From assembly GCF_043555935.1 (NCBI RefSeq), contig NZ_JBIGIB010000002.1, positions 744,001 through 808,000 of the forward strand: a DNA stretch of 64,000 nt. Reading direction: 5' to 3'. Under the pieces are notes generated by a model. That model was not told where the DNA came from. It was given only the letters and a program-made list of their open reading frames with translations, and searched no databases. The translations under genes were made by a program, and so were the position numbers. Source of the DNA: Pelomonas baiyunensis (GTDB taxonomy: Bacteria; Pseudomonadota; Gammaproteobacteria; Burkholderiales; Burkholderiaceae_C). Of the stretch, positions 8,945 through 17,796 are shown piece after piece. Each line of letters opens with the position of its first letter. Position 1 is the stretch's first letter.

Positions 8945-9618
8945 GCGGGCACCGCCGCGTGCGGCAGCAGGGCGCTGAGCCGGGTGATGGCGTCGGGGCC
9001 GTGCAGTCGCTTTACCAGCAGGGCGCGGGTGCGGCCCTCGCGCCAGGCCTGCCACTCGCGCCACGCCACGGCGGTGTCGCCGGGAAACACGAGTTCGCCG
9101 TCCAGCCGGGTCGAGGCGCTGAAGCTCGCCAGCGCGCTGGCGGCCTCATCAGCCTGCTCGGCGTCGCTGACGGCCAGCCAGACGTCCAGGTCGGAGCCGG
9201 GGCGCAGGTGGTCCAGCCCGGTCAGGTGCTGCCAGCCGTGGCTGCCGTAAACGCGCGCCGTGCAGCCCAGGTTTTGCAGCGTCTGGGCCAGTCGGCGCGC
9301 CGCTGCGCGGTCGGCCATGGGCAGTTGCCCCGCCACGCGCTCTAGCGCGGGGAATTCGTCGAGGTAGAGCACATCCGACAGCGGCAACTGCAGGGCCAGG
9401 CGGCGGCGCTGCCAGCGGTTGGGCGCGGACAGCCCCAGGGCGACATCGCGCGTGAGGGTGTCTTGCGGCTCGGGCTGACGCGTCACCACCAGCGGCAGGC
9501 CGTGCGTGGCCCAGTGCTGCAGGCAGGCGCGGGCGGGCGCATCCCACTCGCGCACCAGCACGCGCTGCCAGCCGGCCGGGGAGGGCCAGGCAACTTGGTG
9601 GCGGTGCAGCGGCGTCAT
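8941..9618 (-). CDS. mdcG: Phosphoribosyl-dephospho-CoA transferase (malonate decarboxylase holo-ACP synthase)
   Basis: A 225-residue nucleotidyltransferase-type protein. It transfers the MdcB product to the serine of the acyl carrier MdcC, converting apo- to holo-protein. The metal-binding GSDLDVW motif, typical of the nucleotidyltransferase fold, lies about two thirds along, after GCTARVYGSHGWQ. It starts 11 bp after mdcE ends and overlaps mdcB by four bases. Confidence 0.9.
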   Translation of the reverse strand: MTPLHRHQVAWPSPAGWQRVLVREWDAPARACLQHWATHGLPLVVTRQPEPQDTLTRDVALGLSAPNRWQRRRLALQLPLSDVLYLDEFPALERVAGQLPMADRAAARRLAQTLQNLGCTARVYGSHGWQHLTGLDHLRPGSDLDVWLAVSDAEQADEAASALASFSASTRLDGELVFPGDTAVAWREWQAWREGRTRALLVKRLHGPDAITRLSALLPHAAVPA

Positions 9619-9629
9619 GGTGGGCTCGC

Positions 9630-10331
9630 TCAGGCAGCGTCCAGCACCTGCTGGATGACGCGGGCCGCCAGCTTGCGGCCGCCGCGCGCGGCGCCGTCCT
9701 GCGCTCGGCAGTCGGTGGTGGGCGCGCTGGCCAGGGCCTCGCGCAGCGCTTCGGCCAGGTCCCCCTGCCAGAGCTGGCGCACGCCGCCCATGGCCACGTA
9801 GTTGCCCACGCCAGGCGCGAACACCGGGTTGGACTCGGACAGGTCCGCCAGCATCGCCTCGGGCAGCTTGGTGACGCGGGCCATGGCCGGCAGCCGCATG
9901 ACGCGGATTTCCGCCTCGGGCAGCGCGTCGCAGGCATCAGCAATCAAGCCGGAGGTGATGAAGCCGCCGGAGAGGGCCTGGTCGTACACCAGGCCCAGCA
10001 CGCGGTGGCCGCGCCTGCGTGCAAGATCCAGCGTCATGCCCAGGTGGGCCATGGCGCGGTTGATGCCCAGCAACTCGTCCCGGCGGCGCAGCTGCTGGCC
10101 TTGGGTGTCGATCAGCAGCAGGATGGCGCGGCCGGGGTGGCGGGTCATCGTGTCCAGCACGGCGCGGGCTTGGCGCAGGGCGAGTTGCACGCCGATGGGG
10201 GCGTGGTCGGTGGTGCCAATGACGGTGAGGGGCTCGCCGTCGAACGTGACCTCGCCGTGCAGGAAGTCGCCCTCGCGGGTGATGCCGTGACCGGCGCCGA
10301 AGAGTTGGGTGGTGAGGGTCTGCCAGTCCAT
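9630..10331 (-). CDS. mdcE: Malonate decarboxylase subunit gamma
   Basis: A 233-residue crotonase-fold carboxyltransferase subunit. With MdcD it removes CO2 from malonyl-S-ACP to regenerate acetyl-S-ACP. Characteristic stretches are GTTDHAPIGVQLAL, ILLLIDTQGQQLRRRDELLGIN and ALSGGFITSGLIAD. The ATG at 10331 overlaps the mdcD TGA as ATGA, which fixes the start and indicates translational coupling of the two halves of one enzyme; an open frame further upstream is merely the mdcD antiphase. Confidence 0.92.
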   Translation of the reverse strand: MDWQTLTTQLFGAGHGITREGDFLHGEVTFDGEPLTVIGTTDHAPIGVQLALRQARAVLDTMTRHPGRAILLLIDTQGQQLRRRDELLGINRAMAHLGMTLDLARRRGHRVLGLVYDQALSGGFITSGLIADACDALPEAEIRVMRLPAMARVTKLPEAMLADLSESNPVFAPGVGNYVAMGGVRQLWQGDLAEALREALASAPTTDCRAQDGAARGGRKLAARVIQQVLDAA

Positions 10332-11191
10332 CAGTGCGCTCCCAGGGCCAGCACGCCAGCCACGTCGAGGTCCGGCACGCGGGCCGGTTGGGCGACACCG
10401 AGGGCGGCCCACAACGCGGTGGCTTCGGCGCCGTCGAACGCGAGCCGTGCGCTGAGCTTGGCGTGCTCGGTTTCCAGCAGGGCGAGCGTGACGGGCTTTG
10501 ACGCGTCCAACGCAGCGATGGCGGCCTTGCGGAAGGCGGCCACGTCGTCTTCCACCAGCACGTCGGCGTCGCCCGTCAGCCAGCGGTGCTTGCCGCCGGT
10601 GGTGCGCCACACCAGGGCGCGGTCTCGCGAGTCGAATTCCTCCACGCCGTGCGAGGCCTCGATCACCTCGGGGCCCGACATCGCCAGCCGGCCGATGTCG
10701 CTGATGACGATGTGGTCCGCGCAGCGCGCCACGATGCCCATGCCGCCAAAGCAGCCACCGCTGCCACCGATCAGCACGACGACCGGGATGCCGGCCGCGC
10801 GCACGTCCAGCAGCGCACGCATCACCTCGGACACAGCGATCAGCCCCGCGTTTGCCTCGTGCAGCCGCACGCCGCCGGATTCGGCCAGCAGCAGCACGGC
10901 GTCGGGCTTGTCCCGCAGCGCACGCTGCAGCAGGCCCACGAGCTTGGCGCCATGCACCTCGCCCACGCCGCCCCCCATGAACTGGCCCTCTTGCGCGGCG
11001 ACGAACACCGGCCGGCCAGCCAGCGTGGCGCGGCCGATGGCCACGCCGTCGTCAAACGACGAGGGCACGCCCAGCTGGGCCAGGTGCGGGCTGGTGAGCT
11101 TGAGCGCGGGCGGCAGCCACTCGTGGAAGCTGCCTGCGTCCACCAGCAGCGCCAGCCGCTCGCGGGCCGAGCATTCGGCGTAGGAAATCAT
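10331..11191 (-). CDS. mdcD: Malonate decarboxylase subunit beta
   Basis: A 286-residue acyl-CoA carboxylase-type (crotonase fold) subunit that pairs with MdcE for the decarboxylation step. Recognisable segments: FVAAQEGQFMGGGVGEVHGAK, ESGGVRLHEANAGL and IGGSGGCFGGMGIVA, the oxyanion-hole glycines of biotin-independent malonate decarboxylases. The ATG at 11191 overlaps the mdcC stop as ATGA. No biotin carrier or membrane pump gene is present, so this is the soluble, biotin-independent enzyme type. Confidence 0.93.
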   Translation of the reverse strand: MISYAECSARERLALLVDAGSFHEWLPPALKLTSPHLAQLGVPSSFDDGVAIGRATLAGRPVFVAAQEGQFMGGGVGEVHGAKLVGLLQRALRDKPDAVLLLAESGGVRLHEANAGLIAVSEVMRALLDVRAAGIPVVVLIGGSGGCFGGMGIVARCADHIVISDIGRLAMSGPEVIEASHGVEEFDSRDRALVWRTTGGKHRWLTGDADVLVEDDVAAFRKAAIAALDASKPVTLALLETEHAKLSARLAFDGAEATALWAALGVAQPARVPDLDVAGVLALGAH

Positions 11192-11502
11192 GGCTTCAAC
11201 TCCTGCGCAGCTTGGTCCAGCCGCAGGCTGACCACGGCGGGCGTGGCACCCATGTCGTGGATGGACACCTGCACGCCGGCCAGCGCGTGGCGGGTGTGGA
11301 AGTCGCGCACCACTGCAGCCCAGATCGCGCCGAAGCCGCGTGCCGAGGTTTCGATGTGCACGCGGCAGTCGCTGCCGGGCGCGGGCTCCAGCAGCACCTC
11401 CAGGTTGCCCGAGCCCACCACGCCGACGAGCACTGGCGTGAAGGCACCGGCCGGGCGCGTGCCGGGGAAGGTGTAGTCCAGGGTTTCGAGTCCGGGTTGC
11501 AT
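11188..11502 (-). CDS. mdcC: Malonate decarboxylase acyl carrier protein (subunit delta)
   Basis: A 104-residue acyl carrier that holds acetyl or malonyl as a thioester on its phosphoribosyl-dephospho-CoA arm. The attachment serine is expected at S31 in GVVGSGNLEVL, matching the family position near residue 25-30. The size and the spacing (8 bp after mdcA, ATGA overlap with mdcD) are as in other mdc operons. The ATG at 11502 is the only start giving family length. Confidence 0.92.
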   Translation of the reverse strand: MQPGLETLDYTFPGTRPAGAFTPVLVGVVGSGNLEVLLEPAPGSDCRVHIETSARGFGAIWAAVVRDFHTRHALAGVQVSIHDMGATPAVVSLRLDQAAQELKP

Positions 11503-11510
11503 GTTGGAGC

Positions 11511-13181
11511 TCACCAGTTGCGGAAGCGCTTTGGCGGGGCGTAAAGGCCGCCGGAGGCGCGCACGAGGTCGCGCATGCTGCGGGCGGCCAGCAGGTTGCG
11601 GGTGGCGTCGCGCGGATCGATGCCAAGGTCGGCCGGGCGTTGGATGACGCCGCGGTCGCGCAGGTTTTCCACCACGCGGGCGTCTCGCGCCAGGCCCACG
11701 GCCGTGTAGCCGGCCACACCGCGGATGGCCTGCTCGCGCTCTTCGTCCGTGCGGCACAGCAGCAGGTTGGCAATGCCTTCTTCGGTGAGCACGTGGGTCA
11801 CGTCTTCGCCGTAGATCATGATGGGCGGCAGGGCCATGCCGGCCTGCTGTTGCAGCGTCCAGGCGTCCAGCGTTTCGACGAAGGCGGGCTGCATGTGCTC
11901 GCGGAAGGTTTCCACCATCTGCACGACGAGCTTCTGCCCGCGCGGCGTACCGGCGGCGCCTGCGCGGCCGCGGCGGGCTTCTTCGCCGGCCTTCAACCAG
12001 GCCGGGCTGGCGTGGCGGCGGCCGCGGGCGTCGGCGCCCATGTTGGGCGCGCCGCCGAAGCCGGTGATGCGGCCCAGCGTGGCGGTGGAGCTGTTGCCCT
12101 GCAGGTCCATCTGCAGCGTGGAGCCGATGAACAGGTCACAGGCGTAATGGCCTGCGGCCTGGCAGAAGGCGCGGTTGCTGCGCAGGCTGCCGTCGGCGCC
12201 GGTGAAGAACACGTCGCTGCGGGCTCGGATGTAGTCCTCCATGCCCAGCTCCGAACCGAAGCTGTGCACCGACTCCACCCAGCCGGCCTCGATGGCGGGA
12301 ATCAGCGCCGGGTGCGGGTTCAGCGCCCAGTGCTTGCAGATCTTGCCCTTGAGGCCCAACTGCTCGCCGTAGGTGGGCAGCAGCAGCTCGATGGCGGCCG
12401 TGTCGAAGCCGATGCCGTGGTTGAGCCGTTGCACGCCGTACTCGGCGTATATGCCCTTGATGGCCATCATGGCCATCAGCACCTGAATCTCGCTGATCTG
12501 TGCTGGGTCGCGGGTGAACAGCGGCTCGATGAGGTTGGGCTTGGGCGCGGGAATGACGAAGTCCACCCAGTCGGCGGGGATGTCGATGCGGGGCAGGGTG
12601 TCCACCACCTCGTTCACCTGCGCGATGACCAGGCCGCCTGAGAAGGCCGTGGCCTCGACGATGGCGGGCGTGTCTTCGGTGTTGGGGCCGGTGTAGAGAT
12701 TGCCGTGCCGATCGGCCGCGTGGGCGGCCACCAGGGCGACCTTGGGCGTCAGGTCGACAAAGTAGCGGGCAAAAAGTTCCAGGTAGGTGTGGATGGCGCC
12801 GATCTCGATGCCGCCCGTGCTCACCAGTTTGGCCAGGCGCGCGCCTTGCGGGCCGCTGAAGCTGAAGTCCAGCCGCTTGGCGATGCCGGTCTCGAACACG
12901 TCCAGATGCTCGGGCAGCGCCAGCACGGACTGCACCATGTGCAGGTCGTGCACGCGGGCCGGGTCCACCTGCGTGAGCGAGCGGGCCAGAAAGTCAGCCT
13001 GCTTCTGGTTGTTGCCTTCCAGGCAGACGCGGTCGCCGGGCTGCAGCACGGCTTCCAGCAGGGGCACGGCGGCATCGGTGGCCACGAGGCGGCCTTGCAG
13101 GCGCGCCCCGAGGGCGTCGGCCGCGCGGGCCAAGCGCTCACGGCGCTGGCGGTCGCGCAGGTTCCAGGCGGGGGCGTTCAT
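11511..13181 (-). CDS. mdcA: Malonate decarboxylase subunit alpha (acetyl-S-ACP:malonate ACP transferase)
   Basis: A 556-residue CoA-transferase-fold enzyme that swaps acetyl for malonyl on MdcC, releasing acetate. Full family length, with STGGIEIGAIHTYLELFARYF, the EYGVQRLNHGIGFDTAAIELLLPT segment, and GNSSTATLGRITGFGGAPNMG near the C-terminal third. It begins 10 bp after the TRAP permease gene and so is probably on the same transcript as the transporter. Confidence 0.94.
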   Translation of the reverse strand: MNAPAWNLRDRQRRERLARAADALGARLQGRLVATDAAVPLLEAVLQPGDRVCLEGNNQKQADFLARSLTQVDPARVHDLHMVQSVLALPEHLDVFETGIAKRLDFSFSGPQGARLAKLVSTGGIEIGAIHTYLELFARYFVDLTPKVALVAAHAADRHGNLYTGPNTEDTPAIVEATAFSGGLVIAQVNEVVDTLPRIDIPADWVDFVIPAPKPNLIEPLFTRDPAQISEIQVLMAMMAIKGIYAEYGVQRLNHGIGFDTAAIELLLPTYGEQLGLKGKICKHWALNPHPALIPAIEAGWVESVHSFGSELGMEDYIRARSDVFFTGADGSLRSNRAFCQAAGHYACDLFIGSTLQMDLQGNSSTATLGRITGFGGAPNMGADARGRRHASPAWLKAGEEARRGRAGAAGTPRGQKLVVQMVETFREHMQPAFVETLDAWTLQQQAGMALPPIMIYGEDVTHVLTEEGIANLLLCRTDEEREQAIRGVAGYTAVGLARDARVVENLRDRGVIQRPADLGIDPRDATRNLLAARSMRDLVRASGGLYAPPKRFRNW

Positions 13182-13191
13182 GGCGGCGGCC

Positions 13192-14550
13192 TCAGTGCTT
13201 GACCAGAGTGCCCATCACCAGGTCGGGCAGCCCGGTGGCGATGCTGGGGAAGATGCAGATCAGCACCACGGCCAGCAGCATCAGCACGACGAACGGCAGC
13301 ACGCCCCAGATGATGTCGCGCAGCTCGATGTCGGGCGCGATGTTCTTGATGACGAAGATGTTCAGGCCCACCGGCGGGTGGATGAGGCCGGTTTCCATCA
13401 CGATGGTCATCAGGATGCCGAACCAGATCAGGTCGAACCCCGCGGCCTTGAGCGGCGGCAGGATGATGGGCGCGGTCATCAGGATGATGCTGACCGGCGG
13501 CAGGAAGAAGCCGAGCAGGATCACCATCACCAGCACTGCCGTCAGCAGCACCCACTTGGAGAGCTGCATGCCGACGATCCACTCCGCCGCAGCCTGGCTG
13601 ATGTGCAGGTAGCTCATCACGTAGCTGAACAGCAGCGACATGCCGATGATGAACATCAGCATGGTCGACTCCTTCAGCGTGGACGTGAGGATGGGCGCCA
13701 CGTCCTTCGGCCGCCACACGCCGTAGATGGTGGCGATGAGCAGCAGGGCCAGCAGCGCGCCCAGGCCGGCGGTTTCAGACGGTGTGGCAAAGCCACCGTA
13801 CAGCGCCACCATCACACCGATCAGCAGCAGCACGAAGGGCACGACGCGCGGCAGCATCTCGAACTTCTGGCGCGTGGTGAAGGTCTCGTGCGCCAGCAGG
13901 GCCGAGGCGGCGCCGCTGCGCTTGAACTCGGCCTCGGCCAGCGCGTGCTCCTGGCGGTAGCGCAGCGCGGCATACACCGCAAACAGCACCACCAGCAGCA
14001 CGCCCGGGAAGATGCCTGCCAGGAACAGCCGCCCCAGCGACTGCTCGGCCGCCACGGCGTACAGGATCATGGTGATGGACGGTGGTAGCAGGATGCCCAG
14101 CGTGCCGCCGGCCGCGATGATGCCGGCCGCAAAACCAGGCGAATAGCCGCGCTTGCGCATCTCCGGAATGCCGGCGCTGCCGATGGCCGAGCAGGTGGCC
14201 GGGCTGGAGCCCGCCATGGCCGCGAACAGCGCGCAGGCAAACACATTGGCAATGCCCAGGCCGCCCGGGATGCGGCCCATCCACACGTGCATAGCGGCGT
14301 ACAGGTCTTGCCCCGCACGAGACTTGCCGATGGCCGCGCCCTTCAGGATGAACAGCGGAATGGACAGCAGCGTGATGCTGGCCATTTCTTCGTAGACGTT
14401 CTGCGTGACCGTGTCCAGCGCCGACGCCGGCATGAAAAACGCCATGAACAGGGTGGCCACGCTGCCCAGCGCAAACGCAATGGGCGCGCCGGAGAACATG
14501 AACAACAGGGTGACGACGCCGAACAGGGCGCCGAGGGCGAGCATGCTCAT
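13192..14550 (-). CDS. TRAP transporter large permease (DctM family)
   Basis: A 452-residue protein with about a dozen hydrophobic segments, the 12-TM channel subunit of a TRAP importer. DctM signatures are MAGSSPATCSAIGSAGIPEMRKRGY, GTLGILLPPSITMILYAV and LGFFLPPVSIILMTAP. The start at 14550 follows CCGGAGGTGCCCG, a strong ribosome site, and overlaps the small-permease stop as ATGA. Position directly before mdcA makes malonate the likely substrate, moved with a cation gradient. Confidence 0.9.
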   Translation of the reverse strand: MSMLALGALFGVVTLLFMFSGAPIAFALGSVATLFMAFFMPASALDTVTQNVYEEMASITLLSIPLFILKGAAIGKSRAGQDLYAAMHVWMGRIPGGLGIANVFACALFAAMAGSSPATCSAIGSAGIPEMRKRGYSPGFAAGIIAAGGTLGILLPPSITMILYAVAAEQSLGRLFLAGIFPGVLLVVLFAVYAALRYRQEHALAEAEFKRSGAASALLAHETFTTRQKFEMLPRVVPFVLLLIGVMVALYGGFATPSETAGLGALLALLLIATIYGVWRPKDVAPILTSTLKESTMLMFIIGMSLLFSYVMSYLHISQAAAEWIVGMQLSKWVLLTAVLVMVILLGFFLPPVSIILMTAPIILPPLKAAGFDLIWFGILMTIVMETGLIHPPVGLNIFVIKNIAPDIELRDIIWGVLPFVVLMLLAVVLICIFPSIATGLPDLVMGTLVKH

Positions 14551-15119
14551 CGGGCACCTCCGGCGGTGGGGTTGAACAGGCCGTTGAGGCGGGCGGTGAG
14601 TTGAACGAACAGTTGCAGGCTGAGCAGCGTCATGCCGGCGGCCATCAGGCCGTAGGGAATCCACAGCGGCGGGGCCCAGGAAGACGAGGTGGTCTGGCCC
14701 TCGACCCAGGCCTCGTGGAACAGCGTCCAGCTCTTCCAGGCGAAAAAGCTGCAGAACGCCGCGCAGAGCAGATCCACCAAGGTGAGCCGCAGTTGGTTGA
14801 GCGCGCGCGGCAACAGGCCGGCGATGGCCTCAATGCCCACGTGCCCGCGCAGCTGTTGCACGAAGGCGCCGCACATGAAGGTGGCACCCACCAGCAGGAA
14901 GACGGCGGCCTCGTCCTGCCAGTCGGTGGAGGCCTTCATCACGTAGCGCGAGACGACGCTGTAGGTCAGCACGCAGGAGGCGATCAGCAGGGCCAGCATG
15001 CCCAACACCACCATCGCGCGGTTGACGAAATCCAGCACCCGCGCCAGGGGCAACAGGATTTTGGGCGTGCGGGGGTCTATGCCGGCCACTGCGGGGCCGG
15101 TTTCAAAGCCGTGACTCAT
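14547..15119 (-). CDS. TRAP transporter small permease (DctQ family)
   Basis: A 190-residue, four-helix membrane protein: hydrophobic segments at ~25-55, ~72-95, ~110-135 and ~150-180. The second contains the DctQ-like DEAAVFLLVGATFMCGAF. DctQ subunits hold DctM and dock the binding protein. The ATG at 15119 is 5 bp after the stop of the binding-protein gene; the large open frame continuing upstream is antisense-like read-through and not part of the gene. Confidence 0.87.
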   Translation of the reverse strand: MSHGFETGPAVAGIDPRTPKILLPLARVLDFVNRAMVVLGMLALLIASCVLTYSVVSRYVMKASTDWQDEAAVFLLVGATFMCGAFVQQLRGHVGIEAIAGLLPRALNQLRLTLVDLLCAAFCSFFAWKSWTLFHEAWVEGQTTSSSWAPPLWIPYGLMAAGMTLLSLQLFVQLTARLNGLFNPTAGGAR

Positions 15120-15124
15120 GGTGT

Positions 15125-16144
15125 TTAGAGCAGCTTTTGGGCTGCCTTGAGGATGGCGGCGCAGGACTCGTTCTTTTCGCCGAAGTCCTTCCAGGCGGTG
15201 TCGCGGGCGATGGCCTGCCACTTCTTCAGCGTGGGCTCGTCCATGTCGTACACCTTGGCGCCGGCCTTGGCGTAGATCTCGGCGGCAGCCTTGTCGTCGG
15301 CCTTGGCCGCTTCCATGGCGAAGGCTTCCATCTCGGCGCCCACGGCCATGACGATGTCTTGCTGGGCCTTGGGCAGCTTGCTGAACACCTCCTTGGAGAT
15401 CATCAGCGGCTCCAGCATGAACCAGTAGGTGCGTTGGCGGCCCGAGGTGAGGTGCTTGGCGATCTCTTCGAGCTTGAAGGAGATGAAGCTGGTGGAGGAC
15501 GTCATGGCCGCGTCCATGGCGCCGGTTTGCATGGCGGCGTAGATCTCGTTGGAGGGCAGCGAGATGACGGACGCGCCAGCGTTCTTCAGCATCATGTCCA
15601 TCTCGCGGCTGCCGCCGCGCACTTTCAGGCCCTTGGCGTCGTCCGGCGTGACCAGCGGGCGGCCCCGGCTGGCCACGCCACCGGCCTGCCACACCCAGCT
15701 GACGATCATCACGCCCTTGTCGTCCAGCACCTTGGACAGGAGCTTGCCCACCTCGGCGTTCTTCCAGGCGGCGCCTTGCTCGTAGCTGGGCACGAGCGCG
15801 GGCATCAGGCCGGCGTTGGTTTCAGCCACCTCGCCACCCGCGTACGACAGCGGAACCAGGCTCATGTCCAACGCGCCTTTGCGCAGGGCGGAGAACTGGG
15901 CGTTGGTCTTCATCAGCGACGAGCCGGGGTAGACGGAGGCTTTGAGCGCGCCGCTGCTGCGCTTTTCCACCTCGGCCGCGAACTTGCGGCACAGGCGGTC
16001 GCGGAAGTCGCCTTCGGTGAGCGAGCCGCTGGGGAACTGGTGCGAAATCTTCAGGCTGCCGGCTTGCGCGAAGGCGCTGGGCAGGCAGGAGGCGGCGGCG
16101 GTGCCGGCGGTGGCGGCCAGCCAGTGGCGGCGGGTCAGTTGCAT
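15125..16144 (-). CDS. TRAP transporter periplasmic substrate-binding protein (DctP family)
   Basis: A 339-residue secreted binding protein. The N-terminus carries a Tat-like signal (TRRHWLAATAGTAAAS) ending about residue 27 at AFAQA. DctP features follow: KISHQFPSGSLTEGDF, GALDMSLVPLSYAG, GLKVRGGSREMDMMLKNAG and PSNEIYAAMQTGAMDAA, including the Arg that usually clamps the substrate carboxylate. The ATG at 16144 follows CCGGAGACAAGTCC; a further upstream start would precede the signal peptide. It opens the transporter-mdc operon, 117 bp after the regulator gene. Confidence 0.9.
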   Translation of the reverse strand: MQLTRRHWLAATAGTAAASCLPSAFAQAGSLKISHQFPSGSLTEGDFRDRLCRKFAAEVEKRSSGALKASVYPGSSLMKTNAQFSALRKGALDMSLVPLSYAGGEVAETNAGLMPALVPSYEQGAAWKNAEVGKLLSKVLDDKGVMIVSWVWQAGGVASRGRPLVTPDDAKGLKVRGGSREMDMMLKNAGASVISLPSNEIYAAMQTGAMDAAMTSSTSFISFKLEEIAKHLTSGRQRTYWFMLEPLMISKEVFSKLPKAQQDIVMAVGAEMEAFAMEAAKADDKAAAEIYAKAGAKVYDMDEPTLKKWQAIARDTAWKDFGEKNESCAAILKAAQKLL

Positions 16145-16220
16145 GGACTTGTCTCCGGGTTCCACCCTGGATGGGCGGTATGGGCGCAGTGTCTGGGCGC
16201 CCCCGAAGACGGTCAATCAA

Positions 16221-16252
16221 CTTGCACGGTGGATCGTTACGCCACCTGCAAG
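16221..16252. promoter_or_regulatory. Inverted repeat between the LysR gene and dctP
   Basis: Arms CTTGCACGGTGG and CCACCTGCAAG face each other across about nine bases, identical apart from one extra base in the left arm. The position, 77 bp before the dctP start in the only sizeable gap ahead of the mdc genes, suits an operator for the LysR protein encoded next door, a family that binds imperfect dyads. It could also form a hairpin at the 3' end of the LysR transcript, but no run of T follows. Confidence 0.45.
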
Positions 16253-16261
16253 GGTTGTGGG

Positions 16262-17188
16262 TTAACCCGAGGCCTTTTGCAGGTCCAACGCATGGCTGCG
16301 GCAGGCGGCCAACAGCGACAGCAGGTTGGGGTCACGCTCCCGCGTGCGCAGGAACACCACGCTGATCTTTTGCCGCATCTGGTACTGCGGCAACAGCGGC
16401 AGGAGGCGCACCGTGGGCGGCACCACGCTGCGGATGCGGCCGGGCAGCAGGGTGCACCCAATGCCACCGCCCACGAGGTTCATCAACGAGAAGATGTCGT
16501 TGGTGGTCATCACCACCTGCGGCGCATAGCCCGCCACGCGGAAGGCATCGACGAAGCGGTCACGCGTGACGTAGCCTTCGTTGAGCGAGACGAAACGACC
16601 GTCGGCGCATTGCGCGAGGTCGATCTCGGCGGCGTCGGCGTAGGACGACCCGGCGGGCGCTGCGAAGAACATCTCGTCCTCGAACAGCAACTGGCTTTCC
16701 ACATCGGCAGCGCCTTCCGGCGCGCCCATGATGGTGGCGTCCAGCTCGCCCTCGCGCAGCTTGCGCAGCAACTCGCTGTTGGAGCCCAGCACCAGCTCCG
16801 TCTGGATGTCAGGCTTGCGCAGCCGCAGCGCCATGATGATGGCGGGCACGGTGCCACTGGTCAGCGAGTAGAGCGAGCCAATGCGGATGCGGTCGGCCGC
16901 GTAGCCCGCGATGTCGCGCGTGGCGCGGATGCCGCGGGACATGGTTTGCAGCACCTCGCGCGCCACATCGGCCAGGGCTTGGGCGGCATCGGTGGGCTGC
17001 AGGTTGCGGCCCTCCAGGCGGAACAGGCTACAGCGCGTGCCGGTTTCCAGCGAATGCAGGGCCCGATGCACGCTGACCGTGCTCACCCCCAAGCGCTCGG
17101 CCGCCCGCGCCAGGCTGCCGGCTTCCATGAAGGCCAGCAAGATCTCCAGCTTACGGAAGGTGATCTCGTCGTCGATGCGGTCCTGCAT
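16262..17188 (-). CDS. LysR-family regulator, probably of malonate utilisation
   Basis: A 308-residue LysR protein: winged helix-turn-helix in the first ~65 residues (LAFMEAGSLARAAERLGVSTVSVHRALHSLE) and a periplasmic-binding-like effector domain in the rest. It lies directly upstream of, and in the same direction as, the TRAP-mdc operon, whereas many LysR regulators are divergent from their targets. The most likely role is malonate-responsive activation, as for MdcR/MdcY-type proteins. The function is inferred from position; the family is clear. Confidence 0.85.
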   Translation of the reverse strand: MQDRIDDEITFRKLEILLAFMEAGSLARAAERLGVSTVSVHRALHSLETGTRCSLFRLEGRNLQPTDAAQALADVAREVLQTMSRGIRATRDIAGYAADRIRIGSLYSLTSGTVPAIIMALRLRKPDIQTELVLGSNSELLRKLREGELDATIMGAPEGAADVESQLLFEDEMFFAAPAGSSYADAAEIDLAQCADGRFVSLNEGYVTRDRFVDAFRVAGYAPQVVMTTNDIFSLMNLVGGGIGCTLLPGRIRSVVPPTVRLLPLLPQYQMRQKISVVFLRTRERDPNLLSLLAACRSHALDLQKASG

Positions 17189-17214
17189 GGCGCGGCGCGG
17201 GCGGGTTCAGCGGG

Positions 17215-17793
17215 TCAGATGTGGGCTGCGGCCAGTGCGCCCAGTACGACGCCGATGCCGCCGATCACCAGTGTGGCCCCTTCCATCCAGCGGCGCTTGG
17301 TCAGCAGCGCGATGGCGGCAATGGCGATGGACACCTGCAGCGCCGTGGTGGCCTGCGCCCAGCGGTGGTGCTGGTGCATCTGGCCCTCGCTGAGCTCGTC
17401 AAAGTGCTTGGACTCCGCCTCCAGCGCCTCGGCCTTCTCCTTGATCTCCGCCTTTTCCTTTTCGTAGCGGGCGATCTTGTCCTTGTACTTGGCCTTCTGC
17501 TCTTCGCTGTTGCTCAGGTCCAGGGCCAGCTCGGAGAGGTTTTGCTTGCTGCTCTTGGACTGGTAGTAGGCCCACTGGTTGCTGGCTTCCGTCTTCTTGA
17601 TGGCGGCGTCGTTCTTGTACAGCCCGGCGTTGGCTTGCGTTGCGCCCCCCATGTACGAGAAGAAGGCGCCCACCGTGGCCAGGATGGCGGTGATGACAGC
17701 GAGTTGGCCCGCAAAGCCCTTGGGCTCGTGTTGGGCGGCGTGCTCGAGTTCGTGGTCGTGCGGGCCGTGAACGTGGAAACCGTGTCCGGACAT
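17215..17793 (-). CDS. DUF4337-type membrane protein
   Basis: A 192-residue protein matching, from memory, the DUF4337 family of unknown function. It has a His-rich N-terminus (MSGHGFHVHGPHDHELEH), a transmembrane segment ~28-50 (AVITAILATVGAFFSYMGG), a Lys/Glu-rich coiled coil ~90-135, and two closely spaced hydrophobic segments at the C-terminus. It starts 3 bp after folA ends, behind AAGGA, and so is probably the third gene of the thyA-folA transcript. No enzymatic motif is seen. Confidence 0.8.
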   Translation of the reverse strand: MSGHGFHVHGPHDHELEHAAQHEPKGFAGQLAVITAILATVGAFFSYMGGATQANAGLYKNDAAIKKTEASNQWAYYQSKSSKQNLSELALDLSNSEEQKAKYKDKIARYEKEKAEIKEKAEALEAESKHFDELSEGQMHQHHRWAQATTALQVSIAIAAIALLTKRRWMEGATLVIGGIGVVLGALAAAHI

Positions 17794-17796
17794 GGA

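Noticed and set aside
6734..9250. 838-codon open frame on the plus strand
   Set aside because: It lies antisense to mdcH, mdcB and part of mdcG and has the Gly/Arg/Gln-rich composition of a G+C-rich shadow frame; the minus-strand genes have clear families.
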